A stretch of 64,000 nt of DNA from an uncultured Pseudomonadota bacterium (GTDB lineage Bacteria; Pseudomonadota; Gammaproteobacteria; CAJXQU01): contig CAJXQU010000006.1 in NCBI GenBank assembly GCA_913058255.1, positions 85,108 through 149,107 on the forward strand. The letters run 5' to 3'. Below are positions 44,532 to 55,019 of this stretch, one piece after another. Under the pieces are notes generated by a model. That model was not told the DNA's origin, did no database searches, and was given only the letters and a program-made list of their open reading frames with translations. Made by a program: the position numbers and the translations under genes. Each line of letters opens with the position of its first letter. Position 1 is the stretch's first letter.

Positions 44532-46106
44532 CTAATGTTTTTCTAAATATAGAACAACAGGAACATCACTTATTACTTCTGCGCTGAAGGTGACATTTTC
44601 AGGTAGAACTAAGCTTGAACCACGTTTTAATTCATACTCTTGCCCTTCGACATTCAACATGAAAATACCAGAATAGACTGCAAAGAGCATAGGCTTGGAA
44701 AAGCTTTGATCCTTAAAGGTTGTTTTGGTTGGCACCACTTCACGTTTGGTGTTGTAGCCTTCACGTAAGAGTTTCTGCTGGAAGTTAGCCTCATTCAAAT
44801 CACCATCTTTCATAAGATCCCAATTAGTCATAGGAATATCATTAAATGCATGGAAATTTATCACACGGTTACCACCCTGAAATTTTGCTTCATAGGCTGC
44901 GGACTCTACATGTTCAAATAATTCTTCTGGGCTAGATTCTTTACTTGGCACAAGCGTCGCCACACCGGCATGAACGGTGATCGGATCCCCCGAGTTATTA
45001 GCTGACATATGTTTATCGCTGATTGAACGTCTTACGCGCTCGATGATTTTTGAAGCATCTTTTGAGTCGGCACCAAGTAACAATAGGGCAAAACCTGATT
45101 TATCAACACGAGCAGGAACATCACCCGCACGACGACCATGTGCTTTTATAGACTCGCCAACACGTTTTAATGTTGAAAAAATAGTTGTTTTATCTTTTTC
45201 TTTCATCAACTTATCGAACCCATCAACATTAATATAAGCGACGGTGAGCGGTTCTTTGCTACGAGTAGAGCGTTGCCATTCTTGAGAAAGCCTATCTAAA
45301 AACTCTTTACGATTTGAAAGGTTGGTAATTGGATCAGTACGAAGATTTGATCGTAAATTAGTCGCTAGTGTGTCTTTACTTGTTTCACACTTGTTTAAAA
45401 CTTTGGATGTTTTTTCAAGACTACTTTGAATCTCTTCGGTGTTCTGTAACGATGTTTTGAGTGATACCTCTAGCTTTTGTGATTTCTCCATCAGTGCGGA
45501 ATGCTCGACTAACAGCTGTTGGTAATCAGTCTGCGCAGAAATGCCTCTAAGGAAAGATTTACGATAGATCAAAGAGAGTAGTGTTAAGAATCCAGCGGTT
45601 CCAGCGAGGAAATAAAGCATAGGGGATACTTCTGGAGAAACATTGTTGATGAGCGCCGCGATTGGAATTCCAATGGCTGGAAGGATAAAAGCAAGGAAGT
45701 AACTTAATTTTCCTGTGTAGATCAGTGTGCTTAGAAAACATAAACAACAGATCCAAACTAATAAACCATTTTTAAGGAAATCTGCTTGACCTTGAATGGC
45801 AGAATAACCTGCGCTACCCCATAAAATTCCGCAGAGTGCGAGTGCTATGAAAAAAGTAACGGTTCTGACACTACTGACCCTCTCTAAATTTTGTGTATTA
45901 CCAATAAAAAAACGTGCTACGTACAGAGCTAGACCAATGAGCGTCCAATAGAGGATGTGGGGTTGTTCTGCAGACTCCCAAAATATCTTTGCAGTAATCA
46001 GAACAGAGACTAGCCCAAGCATGACTTCCGATTGCGCACGAGCGAATAGAAACGAGCTTACTTGGCTATTGGTTTCTATCGGGTTTATTGGATCAGTTTC
46101 TTGCAT
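44532..46106 (-). CDS. Membrane protein with degenerate GGDEF domain and C-terminal cupin
   Basis: A 524-residue protein. Residues about 25-185 hold roughly six membrane helices, then a coiled-coil-like stretch (about 195-255). A diguanylate-cyclase-type domain begins DPITNLSNRKEFLDRL, but the signature position reads DKSGFALLLL instead of GGDEF, so synthesis of c-di-GMP is unlikely. The last 90 residues (about 435-524, MLFAVYSGIFMLNVEGQEYEL and KRGSSLVLPENV) look like a cupin sensor or binding domain. Probably a receptor or scaffold rather than an enzyme. The combination is unusual. Confidence 0.65.
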   Translation of the reverse strand: MQETDPINPIETNSQVSSFLFARAQSEVMLGLVSVLITAKIFWESAEQPHILYWTLIGLALYVARFFIGNTQNLERVSSVRTVTFFIALALCGILWGSAGYSAIQGQADFLKNGLLVWICCLCFLSTLIYTGKLSYFLAFILPAIGIPIAALINNVSPEVSPMLYFLAGTAGFLTLLSLIYRKSFLRGISAQTDYQQLLVEHSALMEKSQKLEVSLKTSLQNTEEIQSSLEKTSKVLNKCETSKDTLATNLRSNLRTDPITNLSNRKEFLDRLSQEWQRSTRSKEPLTVAYINVDGFDKLMKEKDKTTIFSTLKRVGESIKAHGRRAGDVPARVDKSGFALLLLGADSKDASKIIERVRRSISDKHMSANNSGDPITVHAGVATLVPSKESSPEELFEHVESAAYEAKFQGGNRVINFHAFNDIPMTNWDLMKDGDLNEANFQQKLLREGYNTKREVVPTKTTFKDQSFSKPMLFAVYSGIFMLNVEGQEYELKRGSSLVLPENVTFSAEVISDVPVVLYLEKH

Positions 46107-46308
46107 AGTGCTTTAAGCCTTACTTGTGTATAAATTTATATAGATTAAGTCGGCATTATTACGGATATCTTTAGTTATTTTTATATGAAATAAGGCAAAG
46201 ATTGGGCTTCACCGTGAAGATAAATGTGGCAAGCAGTAATAGCTGACAGATTTGAGCTAAATGGAACGGTGCTATCACTTATTAAAGCTAAAAAAATAGT
46301 TTCGTTAA

Positions 46309-47136
46309 TCAATGATTAATTGCTGGAACCTGAAATATCTTCTCATCTTCAAGCCGAAGGGCGGTGAGCTCTCCTCCCCATAAACATCCTGTATCAAGAG
46401 GAAAGACATTATTTTGCCCGAATAAAAAATCATTATCAGCCAGTTTATGTGTAGACCAATGACCAAAAATGATTTTTTGATTTTTAGTTCGCCTATCTTG
46501 GAGTTGATACCACGGAACTAACCCTTCCGGCTGAGTACCCGGAGGGCCTTTTTCACTAAAGTTCATTCGTCCACTTTCATCACAAAAACGTAGCCGTGTG
46601 AAGTAGTTGGTTATGCAACGTAACCGATCCCAGCCCATAAGCTCATCTGTCCAGCAGGTAGGCTCATTGCCATAGATCTGAGCGAGGTATTCTGAGTATC
46701 GATTACTACGTAAAATACGTTCAACTTCATTGGCTAATAATTGAGTTTTTTGTAAGTCCCATTGTGGGGCAACGCCGGCATGTAGCATCGAAAAGTTTAA
46801 AGTCGTATCGTGATGAAACAGAGGTAACTTTCTTAGCCAGTCTAATAATTCAAGACGATCGGGTGCTGAGAAAATTTCACCAAAGGTGTCTTTACGGTGT
46901 GATTTATTTGATTGAGCGGACGCAAGCAGGTGTATATCGTGATTACCGAGAACGGTAATAGCACTGTGACCAAGTGATTTGATAAAACGTAAAGTTTCTA
47001 ATGATTTAGGGCCACGGTTAACAATATCGCCGGCGAACCAAAGCTGATCTTTTTCGATAGAAAAGCTAATCAATTCTAGTAAACTTTTAAGCTCATCAAA
47101 ACAGCCTTGAATATCACCAATTGCGTATGTAGCCAT
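46309..47136 (-). CDS. apaH: Symmetrical bis(5'-nucleosyl)-tetraphosphatase
   Basis: A 275-residue PPP-family metallophosphatase cleaving Ap4A to two ADP, also an RNA decapping enzyme in E. coli. Metal motifs: YAIGDIQGCFDELK (GDxxG), FAGDIVNRGPKSLE (GDxVxRG) and VLGNHDIHLLA (GNHD), plus a C-terminal VFPLDTGCLWGGELTAL. The ATG at 47136 (AGGAT upstream) is preferred to a TTG nine bases earlier. Length matches E. coli ApaH. Confidence 0.95.
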   Translation of the reverse strand: MATYAIGDIQGCFDELKSLLELISFSIEKDQLWFAGDIVNRGPKSLETLRFIKSLGHSAITVLGNHDIHLLASAQSNKSHRKDTFGEIFSAPDRLELLDWLRKLPLFHHDTTLNFSMLHAGVAPQWDLQKTQLLANEVERILRSNRYSEYLAQIYGNEPTCWTDELMGWDRLRCITNYFTRLRFCDESGRMNFSEKGPPGTQPEGLVPWYQLQDRRTKNQKIIFGHWSTHKLADNDFLFGQNNVFPLDTGCLWGGELTALRLEDEKIFQVPAINH

Positions 47137-47186
47137 AAAATACAATCCTATTCAGAGCTTCACACTCGTCGTTTAGAAAAGTTTTA

Positions 47187-48692
47187 TTATGAATGATTAC
47201 GGTCGAGTCTGCGATAGGAAATAGCTTCGGTTAAGTGTGATGTTAGAATCTGTTCAGAGCCTTCAAGATCGGCAATCGTTCGTGCGACTTTGCGGATACG
47301 GCTGACTGAGCGGGCTGACAAGCCTAACTTCTCGATAGCTACTTGTAAAAGAGACTTATCCTTTTCATCGAGTGAGCAATGCTTGGAAATTTCTTTGCTG
47401 GAAAGCAAGTGATTTGCCTTTTCTTGACGAAGGAGTTGTTGTTCTCGAGCCATCTCTACACGTTGCTTCACTTCTGCACTTGATTCTCCAGAAGGCTTAT
47501 CATCCAATAAGTCAGAATTTTTTAAATTCAAAACTTCAATTTGCAGATCAATTCGGTCCAATAAAGGCCCTGAAATTTTTGCCTTATACCGACTGACTTG
47601 ATCGGGAGAACATCGGCAACGGCCATTTTCATCGCCGAGATAACCACAAGGGCAGGGGTTCATCGCTGCAATCATTTGAAACCTAGCTGGAAATTCAACT
47701 TGGTGTGCGGCTCTAGAAATATTAATTTGGCCGGTTTCCAAGGGTTCTCTTAAAACTTCTAAAACCTTACGATCAAATTCAGGAAGCTCATCAAGGAAGA
47801 GCACGCCATTGTGTGAGAGAGAAATTTCTCCGGGTTTTGGATGGCTGCCTCCACCGACTAGCGCAACAGCAGAGCTGGTGTGATGTGGTGAACGAAAAGG
47901 ACGTTTCTTCCAGTTATGTGATGAAAGGTTTTGTGTGATAGAAGCTACCGATGCTGTTTCAATTGATTCTGCTTCGCTCATATCCGGTAGAATGCTAGGA
48001 AGACGACTTGCGAGCATAGTTTTGCCTGTTCCAGGTGGTCCAATAAAAAGTAGATTATGACCGCCAGCGGCAGCAATCTCTAATGCTCGTTTGGCATGTT
48101 GCTGGCCTTTTACTTCTGATAGATCTGAGCTGGTTTCAAGACTTCTCGTAACATGGGTATTTTCATACTGGGAGAGTAATGTTTGCTTCTCAAGATGAGC
48201 ACAAACCTCAAGCATATGCCGAGCAGGGTAGACTTGAGCATCTTGAATAAGTGCGGCTTCTTCGGCATTTTCAGATGGGAGTATAACGGGGCGACCGGCA
48301 TTTTTTGCTGCAATTGTAAATGGTAATGCACCCGGTACAGATCTTAACTCACCCGTTAGGGCAAGCTCGCCAACATATTCATAGTTCAGTATGTCGTCTT
48401 TAGGTATTTGGCCAGATGCAGCAAGAATACCCAATGCGATCGGTAGATCATAACGCCCGCCTTGTTTGGGCAGATCCGCTGGAGCGAGGTTGATGGTGAT
48501 GCGTTTGAGCGGGAATTCATAACGACTATTGATAATAGCGCTACGAACGCGATCTTTACTTTCTTTCACAGCGGCTTCTGGCAAGCCGACAATCGACAGG
48601 CTAGGCAAACCATTTGAAAGGTGAACTTCGATCGTTACAAGCGGGGACTTAACTCCCAGCTGCGCACGACTGTAGACTATCGCAATGCTCAT
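47187..48692 (-). CDS. comM: YifB/ComM family AAA+ ATPase
   Basis: A 501-residue Mg-chelatase-like ATPase. N-terminal Lon-type domain (LPSLSIVGLPEAAVKESKDRV), Walker A GPPGTGKTMLA near residue 222, Walker B GVLFLDELPEF, and a zinc-like NPCPCGYLGDENGRCRC motif. ComM is a branch-migration helicase in natural transformation of gammaproteobacteria; here it sits downstream of ubiK, the usual neighbourhood. Confidence 0.92.
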   Translation of the reverse strand: MSIAIVYSRAQLGVKSPLVTIEVHLSNGLPSLSIVGLPEAAVKESKDRVRSAIINSRYEFPLKRITINLAPADLPKQGGRYDLPIALGILAASGQIPKDDILNYEYVGELALTGELRSVPGALPFTIAAKNAGRPVILPSENAEEAALIQDAQVYPARHMLEVCAHLEKQTLLSQYENTHVTRSLETSSDLSEVKGQQHAKRALEIAAAGGHNLLFIGPPGTGKTMLASRLPSILPDMSEAESIETASVASITQNLSSHNWKKRPFRSPHHTSSAVALVGGGSHPKPGEISLSHNGVLFLDELPEFDRKVLEVLREPLETGQINISRAAHQVEFPARFQMIAAMNPCPCGYLGDENGRCRCSPDQVSRYKAKISGPLLDRIDLQIEVLNLKNSDLLDDKPSGESSAEVKQRVEMAREQQLLRQEKANHLLSSKEISKHCSLDEKDKSLLQVAIEKLGLSARSVSRIRKVARTIADLEGSEQILTSHLTEAISYRRLDRNHS

Positions 48693-48729
48693 ATTTCCTT
48701 CCTTGGAAATGTTAAGTTGTTAACTCAAG

Positions 48730-48975
48730 TTATTTTGATCTTAACTCCAACTCTGCAACTTGTTTTTCTAATATCTCTAATCTAGCTCGAGTGCGTGCAA
48801 GAAGCTCTGTTTGGATATCGAACTCCTCACGGGTGACTAAATCCATCCTCTCTAAGGTTGAGTTAAGCCCGACACGTAGGTTTTTTTTGAGATCATCCGC
48901 AAGTGCTTTGCCTCCAGAAGGAAGTGAACTTGTGATTTTTTCAGCTAGAGATTCTATTGTGGAATTGTTTATCAT
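48730..48975 (-). CDS. ubiK: Ubiquinone biosynthesis accessory factor UbiK
   Basis: An 81-residue helical/coiled-coil protein of the YqiC/BMFP family, starting with a helix (NSTIESLAEKITSSLPSG) and ending in a leucine/glutamate-rich coiled coil (ARLEILEKQVAELELR). UbiK assists the Ubi complex in aerobic ubiquinone synthesis. Upstream of comM with a 37-base gap. Confidence 0.88.
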   Translation of the reverse strand: MINNSTIESLAEKITSSLPSGGKALADDLKKNLRVGLNSTLERMDLVTREEFDIQTELLARTRARLEILEKQVAELELRSK

Positions 48976-49041
48976 AATTATCTAAATATTGAAGACCTTA
49001 TCCACTATATCATGAGTTTTAAAGAATGTTCTTGTGAGGAG

Positions 49042-49058
49042 CGCACCACGTGAGTGCG
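49042..49058. promoter_or_regulatory. NtrC-type enhancer site (distal)
   Basis: CGCAC-N7-GTGCG matches the NtrC dyad TGCAC-N7-GTGCA with one change per half. It lies about 93 bases upstream of the sigma-54 -24 element at 49152, a typical enhancer distance. Confidence 0.6.
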
Positions 49059-49071
49059 AGATACATTATTT

Positions 49072-49088
49072 TGCACATAGATGGTGCG
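49072..49088. promoter_or_regulatory. NtrC-type enhancer site (proximal)
   Basis: TGCAC-N7-GTGCG is nine of ten matches to the NtrC dyad. It is spaced 30 bases from the distal site (about three helix turns, same face), as expected for cooperative NtrC binding. Confidence 0.7.
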
Positions 49089-49150
49089 GATATATGTATA
49101 AAAAAACATACAATCAAGTGTAAGTTGTTGATAAGTATATTGAAATAGAG

Positions 49151-49167
49151 TTGGCCTAAATGGTGCT
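49151..49167 (+). promoter_or_regulatory. Sigma-54 promoter of torF-like/glnK/amtB
   Basis: TTGGCCTAAATGGTGCT carries the invariant GG and GC ten bases apart (-24/-12) and TTGGC and TGCT of the consensus. The predicted start is around 49178, giving a leader of about 75 bases before the porin gene. Two NtrC sites lie upstream. Confidence 0.65.
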
Positions 49168-49253
49168 AAGTTAAATATTGTGTAATTACACAACTACATA
49201 ATGGCAGATTATTTTTAACTTAATATAAATCTTAGTAAGAGGGGATTTTAATT

Positions 49254-49967
49254 ATGAAAGTTTTAATGGCAGCAGCTTTATTAAGCACGTTTACATTTGC
49301 ACATGCAGAAGGAACACACGAATTCAACGGTAACGTTGCATTAACGACTGACTACATGTATCGCGGCTTCACGCAATCTAATGAAGGACCTGCTATTTCG
49401 GGTGGTCTCGATTATGGCCATGTATCTGGTTTCTACGCTGGTGTTTGGGCATCTAGCATTGAATTCAACCCCAGCACAGATAATGCATCTTCTATCGAAG
49501 TTGATGTCTATGCAGGTTTTGGTGGCGGTTTTGGTGACTCGGGTGTGAGCTATGATGTGGGTGGTCTTTACTACCTATACCCTGAACAAAATGAAGATGT
49601 TGGCGCAAGCTATGACTTTTTCGAACTTTATGGACGTTTAGGTTATAGCTTCAACGATATGGTTAGCACAGGTCTCTACCTTGCTTACTCTCCTGATTTT
49701 TATGGAGAAACAGGTACTGGTATCTATGTAGCTGCAAATCTTGATCTCGCACTAAGCCAAGGTTTTGGTGTTTCGTTCAATATCGGTAACCAAGATGTTG
49801 ATGACGCTAATACAAACTATACACATTGGTCTGCTGGTGTATCGAAAGAAGTGGGTGCATTTGGTTTCGATATGACTTATTACGATATGTTTAATGCCAA
49901 TGAAGACTGTGGTGTTGACACAGATATTTGTGATGGTGTCGTTTTCACGGTATCAAGCAGCTGGTAG
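49254..49967 (+). CDS. TorF family putative outer membrane porin
   Basis: A 237-residue protein with a signal peptide ending in HAEGTH. The mature part begins EFNGNVALTTDYMYRGFTQS, the hallmark of the TorF/gcw_chp family, and is rich in alternating aromatic beta strands ending at VFTVSSSW, a typical outer-membrane C-terminal strand. Immediately upstream of glnK-amtB and behind a sigma-54/NtrC promoter, so likely a nitrogen-regulated channel, perhaps for ammonium, urea or amines; the substrate is inferred only. Good ribosome-binding site (GAGGGG). Confidence 0.82.
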   Translation: MKVLMAAALLSTFTFAHAEGTHEFNGNVALTTDYMYRGFTQSNEGPAISGGLDYGHVSGFYAGVWASSIEFNPSTDNASSIEVDVYAGFGGGFGDSGVSYDVGGLYYLYPEQNEDVGASYDFFELYGRLGYSFNDMVSTGLYLAYSPDFYGETGTGIYVAANLDLALSQGFGVSFNIGNQDVDDANTNYTHWSAGVSKEVGAFGFDMTYYDMFNANEDCGVDTDICDGVVFTVSSSW

Positions 49968-49981
49968 TAACAAACTTAAGC

Positions 49982-50005
49982 CTCGGTTATTCCGAGATTT
50001 TTTTT
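49982..50005 (+). terminator. Intercistronic terminator between porin gene and glnK
   Basis: Stem CTCGG/CCGAG with a five-base loop, then A and a run of eight T. Placed between torF-like and glnK with only 74 bases between the genes, it probably attenuates rather than ends the transcript, giving more porin than GlnK/AmtB message. Confidence 0.7.
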
Positions 50006-50025
50006 CTTTTATAACAACTCAATAA

Positions 50026-50379
<354 letters not shown>

Positions 50380-50401
50380 TTGAAGGGAGGAGAGTAATAA
50401 A

Positions 50402-51709
50402 ATGGAAAATCAAATATTTGAACTGCAGTATGCGATTGATACTTTTTACTTCTTAGTAATGGGTGCTTTCGTTATGTGGATGGCGGCAGGTTTTGCAATG
50501 CTCGAAGCCGGTCTAGTTCGTGCGAAAAATACTACAGAAATTTTAACGAAAAATATAGCCTTGTATGCGGTAGCTTCTACCATGTACATGAGCTGCGGTT
50601 ACGCATTTATGTATGGCGGTGACATGTTCCTATCATCAATCACCGGTGATGGAGTGACGGGATCTGAAAAAGTGGCAACTTATGCGCCTTCGGCAGATTT
50701 CTTTTTCCAAGTGGTCTTTGTCGCTACAGCGATGTCTATTGTTTCAGGTGCTGTTGCAGAGCGTATGAAGTTATGGTCTTTCCTTACTTTCGCCGTGGTT
50801 ATGACCGCCTTTATTTATCCTATGGAAGGTGCATGGACTTGGGGCAATGGTGTCGTTGGCAGTATGGGTGAATGTGGTGTCTTCGGTATGTTTTCACTGG
50901 GTGGACTAGATGAAGGTCATGCGTGTGGTGATGTTGCGACGGTTCCTTGGAGTGACTTTGCTGGCTCTGGTATTGTACATTTAGCGGGCGCATCAGCTGC
51001 ACTAGCAGGCGTTCTTTTGCTAGGTGCACGGAAAGGTAAATATGGCTCGAATGGTCAAGTTAACCCTATCCCTGGTGCAAATCTTCCCATGGCAACATTA
51101 GGAACATTTATTTTATGGATGGGCTGGTTTGGTTTCAATGGCGGTTCAGTTTTAGCCACACATGACGTTGAAAATGCAAATGTTGTAGCAATCGTGTTCA
51201 TGAACACCAATGCAGCAGCAGCTGGAGGTTTAATTGCAGCTCTGATTCTTGCTCGAATCTTATTCGGAAAGGCTGATCTAACGATGGCGTTGAATGGTGC
51301 TCTAGCAGGTCTAGTTGCTATCACGGCAGAACCATCGACACCAACAGCGTTACAAGCAACTTTGTTCGGTGGTTTAGGGGGGATCTTAGTGGTCTTTTCT
51401 ATAGTCACGCTTGATAAACTGCGTATTGATGATCCTGTAGGAGCAATCTCTGTTCACGGTGTTGTTGGCTTTTTTGGTTTGATGTTGGTACCTGTAACAA
51501 ACCCTTTAACCACTGAAGGCGGATCCACGTTTGGTGGCCAGTTGATAGGTGCATTAACAATATTTTCTTGGGTATTTATTACCAGCCTGATTGTTTGGAT
51601 GGTCCTTAAGCTTGTTATGGGTATCCGTGTCGACGAAGAAGAAGAGCATGAAGGTGTCGATATTGGTGAATGTGGTATGGAAGCTTATCCAGAGTTCACT
51701 AATAGTTAA
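50402..51709 (+). CDS. amtB: Ammonium transporter AmtB
   Basis: A 435-residue channel with about 11 membrane helices. Amt family segments visible: FVMWMAAGFAMLEAGLVRAKN, GAVAERMKLWSF, DFAGSGIVHLAGASAALAG, WMGWFGFNGGS and GAISVHGVVGFFG (twin-His region). No obvious cleavable signal peptide. The acidic C-terminal tail (VDEEEEHEGVDIGECGMEAY) is the GlnK-interacting region. Ends at a strong terminator. Confidence 0.95.
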   Translation: MENQIFELQYAIDTFYFLVMGAFVMWMAAGFAMLEAGLVRAKNTTEILTKNIALYAVASTMYMSCGYAFMYGGDMFLSSITGDGVTGSEKVATYAPSADFFFQVVFVATAMSIVSGAVAERMKLWSFLTFAVVMTAFIYPMEGAWTWGNGVVGSMGECGVFGMFSLGGLDEGHACGDVATVPWSDFAGSGIVHLAGASAALAGVLLLGARKGKYGSNGQVNPIPGANLPMATLGTFILWMGWFGFNGGSVLATHDVENANVVAIVFMNTNAAAAGGLIAALILARILFGKADLTMALNGALAGLVAITAEPSTPTALQATLFGGLGGILVVFSIVTLDKLRIDDPVGAISVHGVVGFFGLMLVPVTNPLTTEGGSTFGGQLIGALTIFSWVFITSLIVWMVLKLVMGIRVDEEEEHEGVDIGECGMEAYPEFTNS

Positions 51710-51733
51710 GAGTCTCTTATCATAAGCTAGCTT

Positions 51734-51760
51734 GGGGCGCTTTAGCGCCCCTTTTTTTTT
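51734..51760 (+). terminator. Rho-independent terminator after amtB
   Basis: GGGGCGC/GCGCCCC stem with a TTTA loop followed by nine T. Near-ideal intrinsic terminator, 25 bases past the stop codon. Confidence 0.95.
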
Positions 51761-51830
51761 AAGTTTGGAAAGATTAAATATGACTTCAATGTTAACTGGC
51801 AGAGCGCTTCTACAGTTAAATAAAAACGTT

Positions 51831-53000
51831 CTATTCAGATTTAGTTAGGCTATCCAAATGTTTCTTGGAGTTCTTCATATTACGGAAGATCAAAGGTTTC
51901 TCTTCCACATGATTGAGCGCATTAGTTTCAATTCTAGCAACATCATCGAGCAAGGCTTGATGCTCAGAAGATTTTGTACAGATTGGATCAGTATTCGTTG
52001 CATCACCTGTCATCATATAGGCCTGACAACGACAGCCACCGAGATCAACTTCTTTTTCGTCACAGCTTCGGCAAGGTTCTTTCATCCAGTCCATACCACG
52101 GAATTTATTGAAGTCATTAGAACCATTCCAGATCTGCTCAATACTAAAGTCATTGACACTGGGTAAATCCATACCGGGTAATTGACGTGCAGAATGACAG
52201 GGTAGGGCAACGCCATCTGGCGCGATGGTCAGGAAAATATTGCCCCAGCCATTCATACATTTTTTCGGACGACCTTCAAAATAATCAGGCACTACATAAA
52301 TAATTTTCATTTTATCTTTGTAGCGATCTTGATACTCGTGGGCGATCTTTTCTGCCCGTTCTAGTTGATCTCGTGTTGGTAATAATTGATCGATGTTATG
52401 CAATGACCAGCCATAATATTGAGTACTGGCAAGTTCAACATAGTCGGCATCTAAAGAAACAACCATATCTAAAATATCGGTCATCTGATCAATATTCTGA
52501 CGATGGATGACGATATTCAAGACCATCGGATATTCATACTTTTTCACCAGCCGAGCCATTTCTAGCTTGTGCTCAAACGTTTTCGTACCACCTAGGAAGT
52601 TATTGAGCTCTTCGTTACTGGCTTGGAAGCTGATTTGAATATGATCCAGACCGGCTTTCTTAAACGCCTTGATCCGCGCTTCATCCATGCCAACACCAGA
52701 CGTGATCAGGTTGGAATAAAAACCTAATTGTCGAGCCTCAGCGATGAGTTCTTCTAGATCTTGCCTTATTAAAGGCTCACCACCAGAAAAACCAATCTGA
52801 GCAGAGCCCATCTTGCGAGCTTCACGCATGACACGGATCCAATCATCAGTTGAAAGCTCATTTTTGTGAGCTGCAATCTCAACAGGGTTTGAGCAATAAG
52901 GACATTGCAACGGACATTTATAGGTAAGCTCAGCTAACAACCACAATGGAGGTGTGACCGTATGACCTGCTTGATTAACTTGTTGTTTTAATCCAGCCAT
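51831..53000 (-). CDS. pqqE: PQQ biosynthesis radical SAM protein PqqE
   Basis: A 389-residue radical SAM/SPASM enzyme linking Glu and Tyr of PqqA. SAM cluster Cys29-x3-Cys33-x2-Cys36 (CPLQCPYC); the C-terminal SPASM Cys set includes [29 protein letters not shown]. Length typical. It overlaps pqqD by 26 bases, so the two are coupled; PqqD presents the peptide to PqqE. Confidence 0.96.
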   Translation of the reverse strand: MAGLKQQVNQAGHTVTPPLWLLAELTYKCPLQCPYCSNPVEIAAHKNELSTDDWIRVMREARKMGSAQIGFSGGEPLIRQDLEELIAEARQLGFYSNLITSGVGMDEARIKAFKKAGLDHIQISFQASNEELNNFLGGTKTFEHKLEMARLVKKYEYPMVLNIVIHRQNIDQMTDILDMVVSLDADYVELASTQYYGWSLHNIDQLLPTRDQLERAEKIAHEYQDRYKDKMKIIYVVPDYFEGRPKKCMNGWGNIFLTIAPDGVALPCHSARQLPGMDLPSVNDFSIEQIWNGSNDFNKFRGMDWMKEPCRSCDEKEVDLGGCRCQAYMMTGDATNTDPICTKSSEHQALLDDVARIETNALNHVEEKPLIFRNMKNSKKHLDSLTKSE

Positions 53001-53256
53001 TTTCTTTCGACACCTCTAATAGTTGCAACACGTCATCTTTTAAATCGGCACCTTCAAACTGAGCTTCCAGATCGTTGATGATATCACCGACTGATGCAGC
53101 GCCATCGACACGCTTTAAAGTCTCACCTGCACTTTGACTGAGTTTGACCATGCCTTCAGGGTAAAGAATAACGAAAGCATCTTGTACTTCTTCCCACTGC
53201 AAACGAAACATAGGTGAGATTGTCGGGATTGACTCTAAACTGATTACATCGCTCAT
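52975..53256 (-). CDS. pqqD: PQQ biosynthesis peptide chaperone PqqD
   Basis: A 93-residue winged-helix RRE protein binding PqqA. Family features: [37 protein letters not shown] and [19 protein letters not shown] separate gene here, not the PqqCD fusion seen in Methylobacterium. Two bases after pqqC and overlapping pqqE. Confidence 0.94.
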   Translation of the reverse strand: MSDVISLESIPTISPMFRLQWEEVQDAFVILYPEGMVKLSQSAGETLKRVDGAASVGDIINDLEAQFEGADLKDDVLQLLEVSKENGWIKTTS

Positions 53257-53258
53257 GC

Positions 53259-53996
53259 TTATTCATCTCCTGCAGGACAATTATGGTAGGGAGGTTTTTT
53301 CTCAATATAGGCCATCCACATAGCATCACACATGGTCCAAAGCACATTGAGTTTGAATTGTAGTGTGTTCAACATCTCTTCCTGTTGCTCACGAGTCTTG
53401 TAATACTCCAACGTGATCTCTAAGCCACGCTCTACGTCACGGCGAGCTTCTGTGAGACGTTTGTTAAAGTAACGGAAGCCTTTTTCTTGATCGATCCAAG
53501 GATATTTATCGGGCCAGTTATCAATACGATCTTTATGAATGGTCGGTGCAAATAGTTCCGTTAATGATGAACTGGCGGCAACCTGCCAAGGCTGTTGTTT
53601 AGCAAAATTTATATAGGCATCGATGGCGAATTTCACACCGGGTAATAGATGTTTATGTGTTAATAAATCTTCACGATCAAGGCCAACAGCATCACCGAGT
53701 TCTAACCATGCCTCGATCCCACCTTCATCACCTTCGTTGCCATCATGATCAATCATCCGTTGGATCCAGTGACGACGTACATCTCGATCCCAGCAATTGG
53801 ACATAATCGATGCATCTTTGACTGGAATAGCAACCTGATAATAGAAACGATTAGCAACCCAACCTTGAACAGCTTCTTTGCTTAGCTCACCATTATTCAT
53901 CATGATATGAAACTCATGATTGCGGTGATAAAAGCGACCTTTTTCTTTAAGCTTTGCCTCAAATTCTTGTTTGGACCAGGGAGTGTTGTCGATCAT
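53259..53996 (-). CDS. pqqC: Pyrroloquinoline-quinone synthase PqqC
   Basis: A 245-residue cofactor-free oxidase catalysing the last ring closure and oxidation to PQQ. Seen: [56 protein letters not shown] and [18 protein letters not shown]. The ATG at 53996 is chosen because AAGGA lies six bases upstream and it falls just after the pqqB stop; an in-frame start at 54032 would lie inside pqqB. Confidence 0.95.
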   Translation of the reverse strand: MIDNTPWSKQEFEAKLKEKGRFYHRNHEFHIMMNNGELSKEAVQGWVANRFYYQVAIPVKDASIMSNCWDRDVRRHWIQRMIDHDGNEGDEGGIEAWLELGDAVGLDREDLLTHKHLLPGVKFAIDAYINFAKQQPWQVAASSSLTELFAPTIHKDRIDNWPDKYPWIDQEKGFRYFNKRLTEARRDVERGLEITLEYYKTREQQEEMLNTLQFKLNVLWTMCDAMWMAYIEKKPPYHNCPAGDE

Positions 53997-54006
53997 CTTG
54001 TGTTCC

Positions 54007-54921
54007 TTATAAGTGTAGATCCATGCCGTCATAAGATACTTCGATTTCGGCTTCGTTTAGCTGACGTCGTTCGTCAGAGTCTTCATCAAGAATCGGGTTG
54101 GTATTATTGATGTGGATCAGAATTTTTCGAGTCGTTTCGAGTTTTGATAAGGTTTCCTTAATTCCACCTTCATCATTCTGTGATAAATGGCCCATTTCGC
54201 TGGCTAACTTATTACTAATGCCTTCATGTGACATTTCATCATTGGTCCAGACGGTCCCATCAACGAGGACAGCATCCGCTTTGTCCATATATTCAAATAC
54301 CGTTGTATCAATGACGCCTAAACCTGGAGCATAAAACACAGATTTTCCTGTGTTCAAATCTTCGATGAGTAAGCCTATATTGTCACCATCAACCGTATTA
54401 TGTCGATGAGGAGAGAAGGGTGGGGCCTCACTCTTTAAAGCAACACTGGTAAAACGTAAGCCAGGTGCTTGAGGTATAGTAAAGCTGGTTTCATTAGGCA
54501 TAACTTCATGCCAATTAACACCACGGAAGTGACCAAGAATGTTGAAGATCGGATAACCTGTCGTCATATCTTCATTTACTTCTTTGGTGCAATAGATATC
54601 CCAAGGTTTATCGTGTTCTCTTAGGATCAATAATCCGGTTGTGTGATCTATCTGAGCGTCAGTAATAATGATCGCGCGAACGCCTGTGTCGCGTACTTTC
54701 CTCGCCGGCTGTAAGGGAGGGAAAGATTCAAATTGTGCACGGATATCGGGTGATGCGTTGATCAATACCCAGTTTTCACCATCGGCACTAACGGTGATTG
54801 ATGACTGTGTTCTTGCGACGCACTTAACGTCGCCTGATCTTACTCCACTGCAGTTTTTACAGTTGCAATTCCATTGAGGAAAGCCACCACCGGCACCAGA
54901 GCCTAAAATTCGGATATGCAT
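54007..54921 (-). CDS. pqqB: PQQ biosynthesis protein PqqB
   Basis: A 304-residue metallo-beta-lactamase-fold hydroxylase. It starts [20 protein letters not shown], with the CNCKNC cysteine cluster typical of PqqB, and has [16 protein letters not shown] as the metal region and [13 protein letters not shown] further on. The ATG at 54921 fits the first beta strand; a TTG 18 bases earlier is less likely. Second gene of pqqABCDE. Confidence 0.95.
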   Translation of the reverse strand: MHIRILGSGAGGGFPQWNCNCKNCSGVRSGDVKCVARTQSSITVSADGENWVLINASPDIRAQFESFPPLQPARKVRDTGVRAIIITDAQIDHTTGLLILREHDKPWDIYCTKEVNEDMTTGYPIFNILGHFRGVNWHEVMPNETSFTIPQAPGLRFTSVALKSEAPPFSPHRHNTVDGDNIGLLIEDLNTGKSVFYAPGLGVIDTTVFEYMDKADAVLVDGTVWTNDEMSHEGISNKLASEMGHLSQNDEGGIKETLSKLETTRKILIHINNTNPILDEDSDERRQLNEAEIEVSYDGMDLHL

Positions 54922-55019
54922 ATTATTGTTCTTTATCAAATGTGAGCAATCGAGAGAAGTGTAAGGTCGATTGTAAGTGAAAAGGGAGAAGTAAAGTTCA
55001 CTTCTCCCAGATATACATC

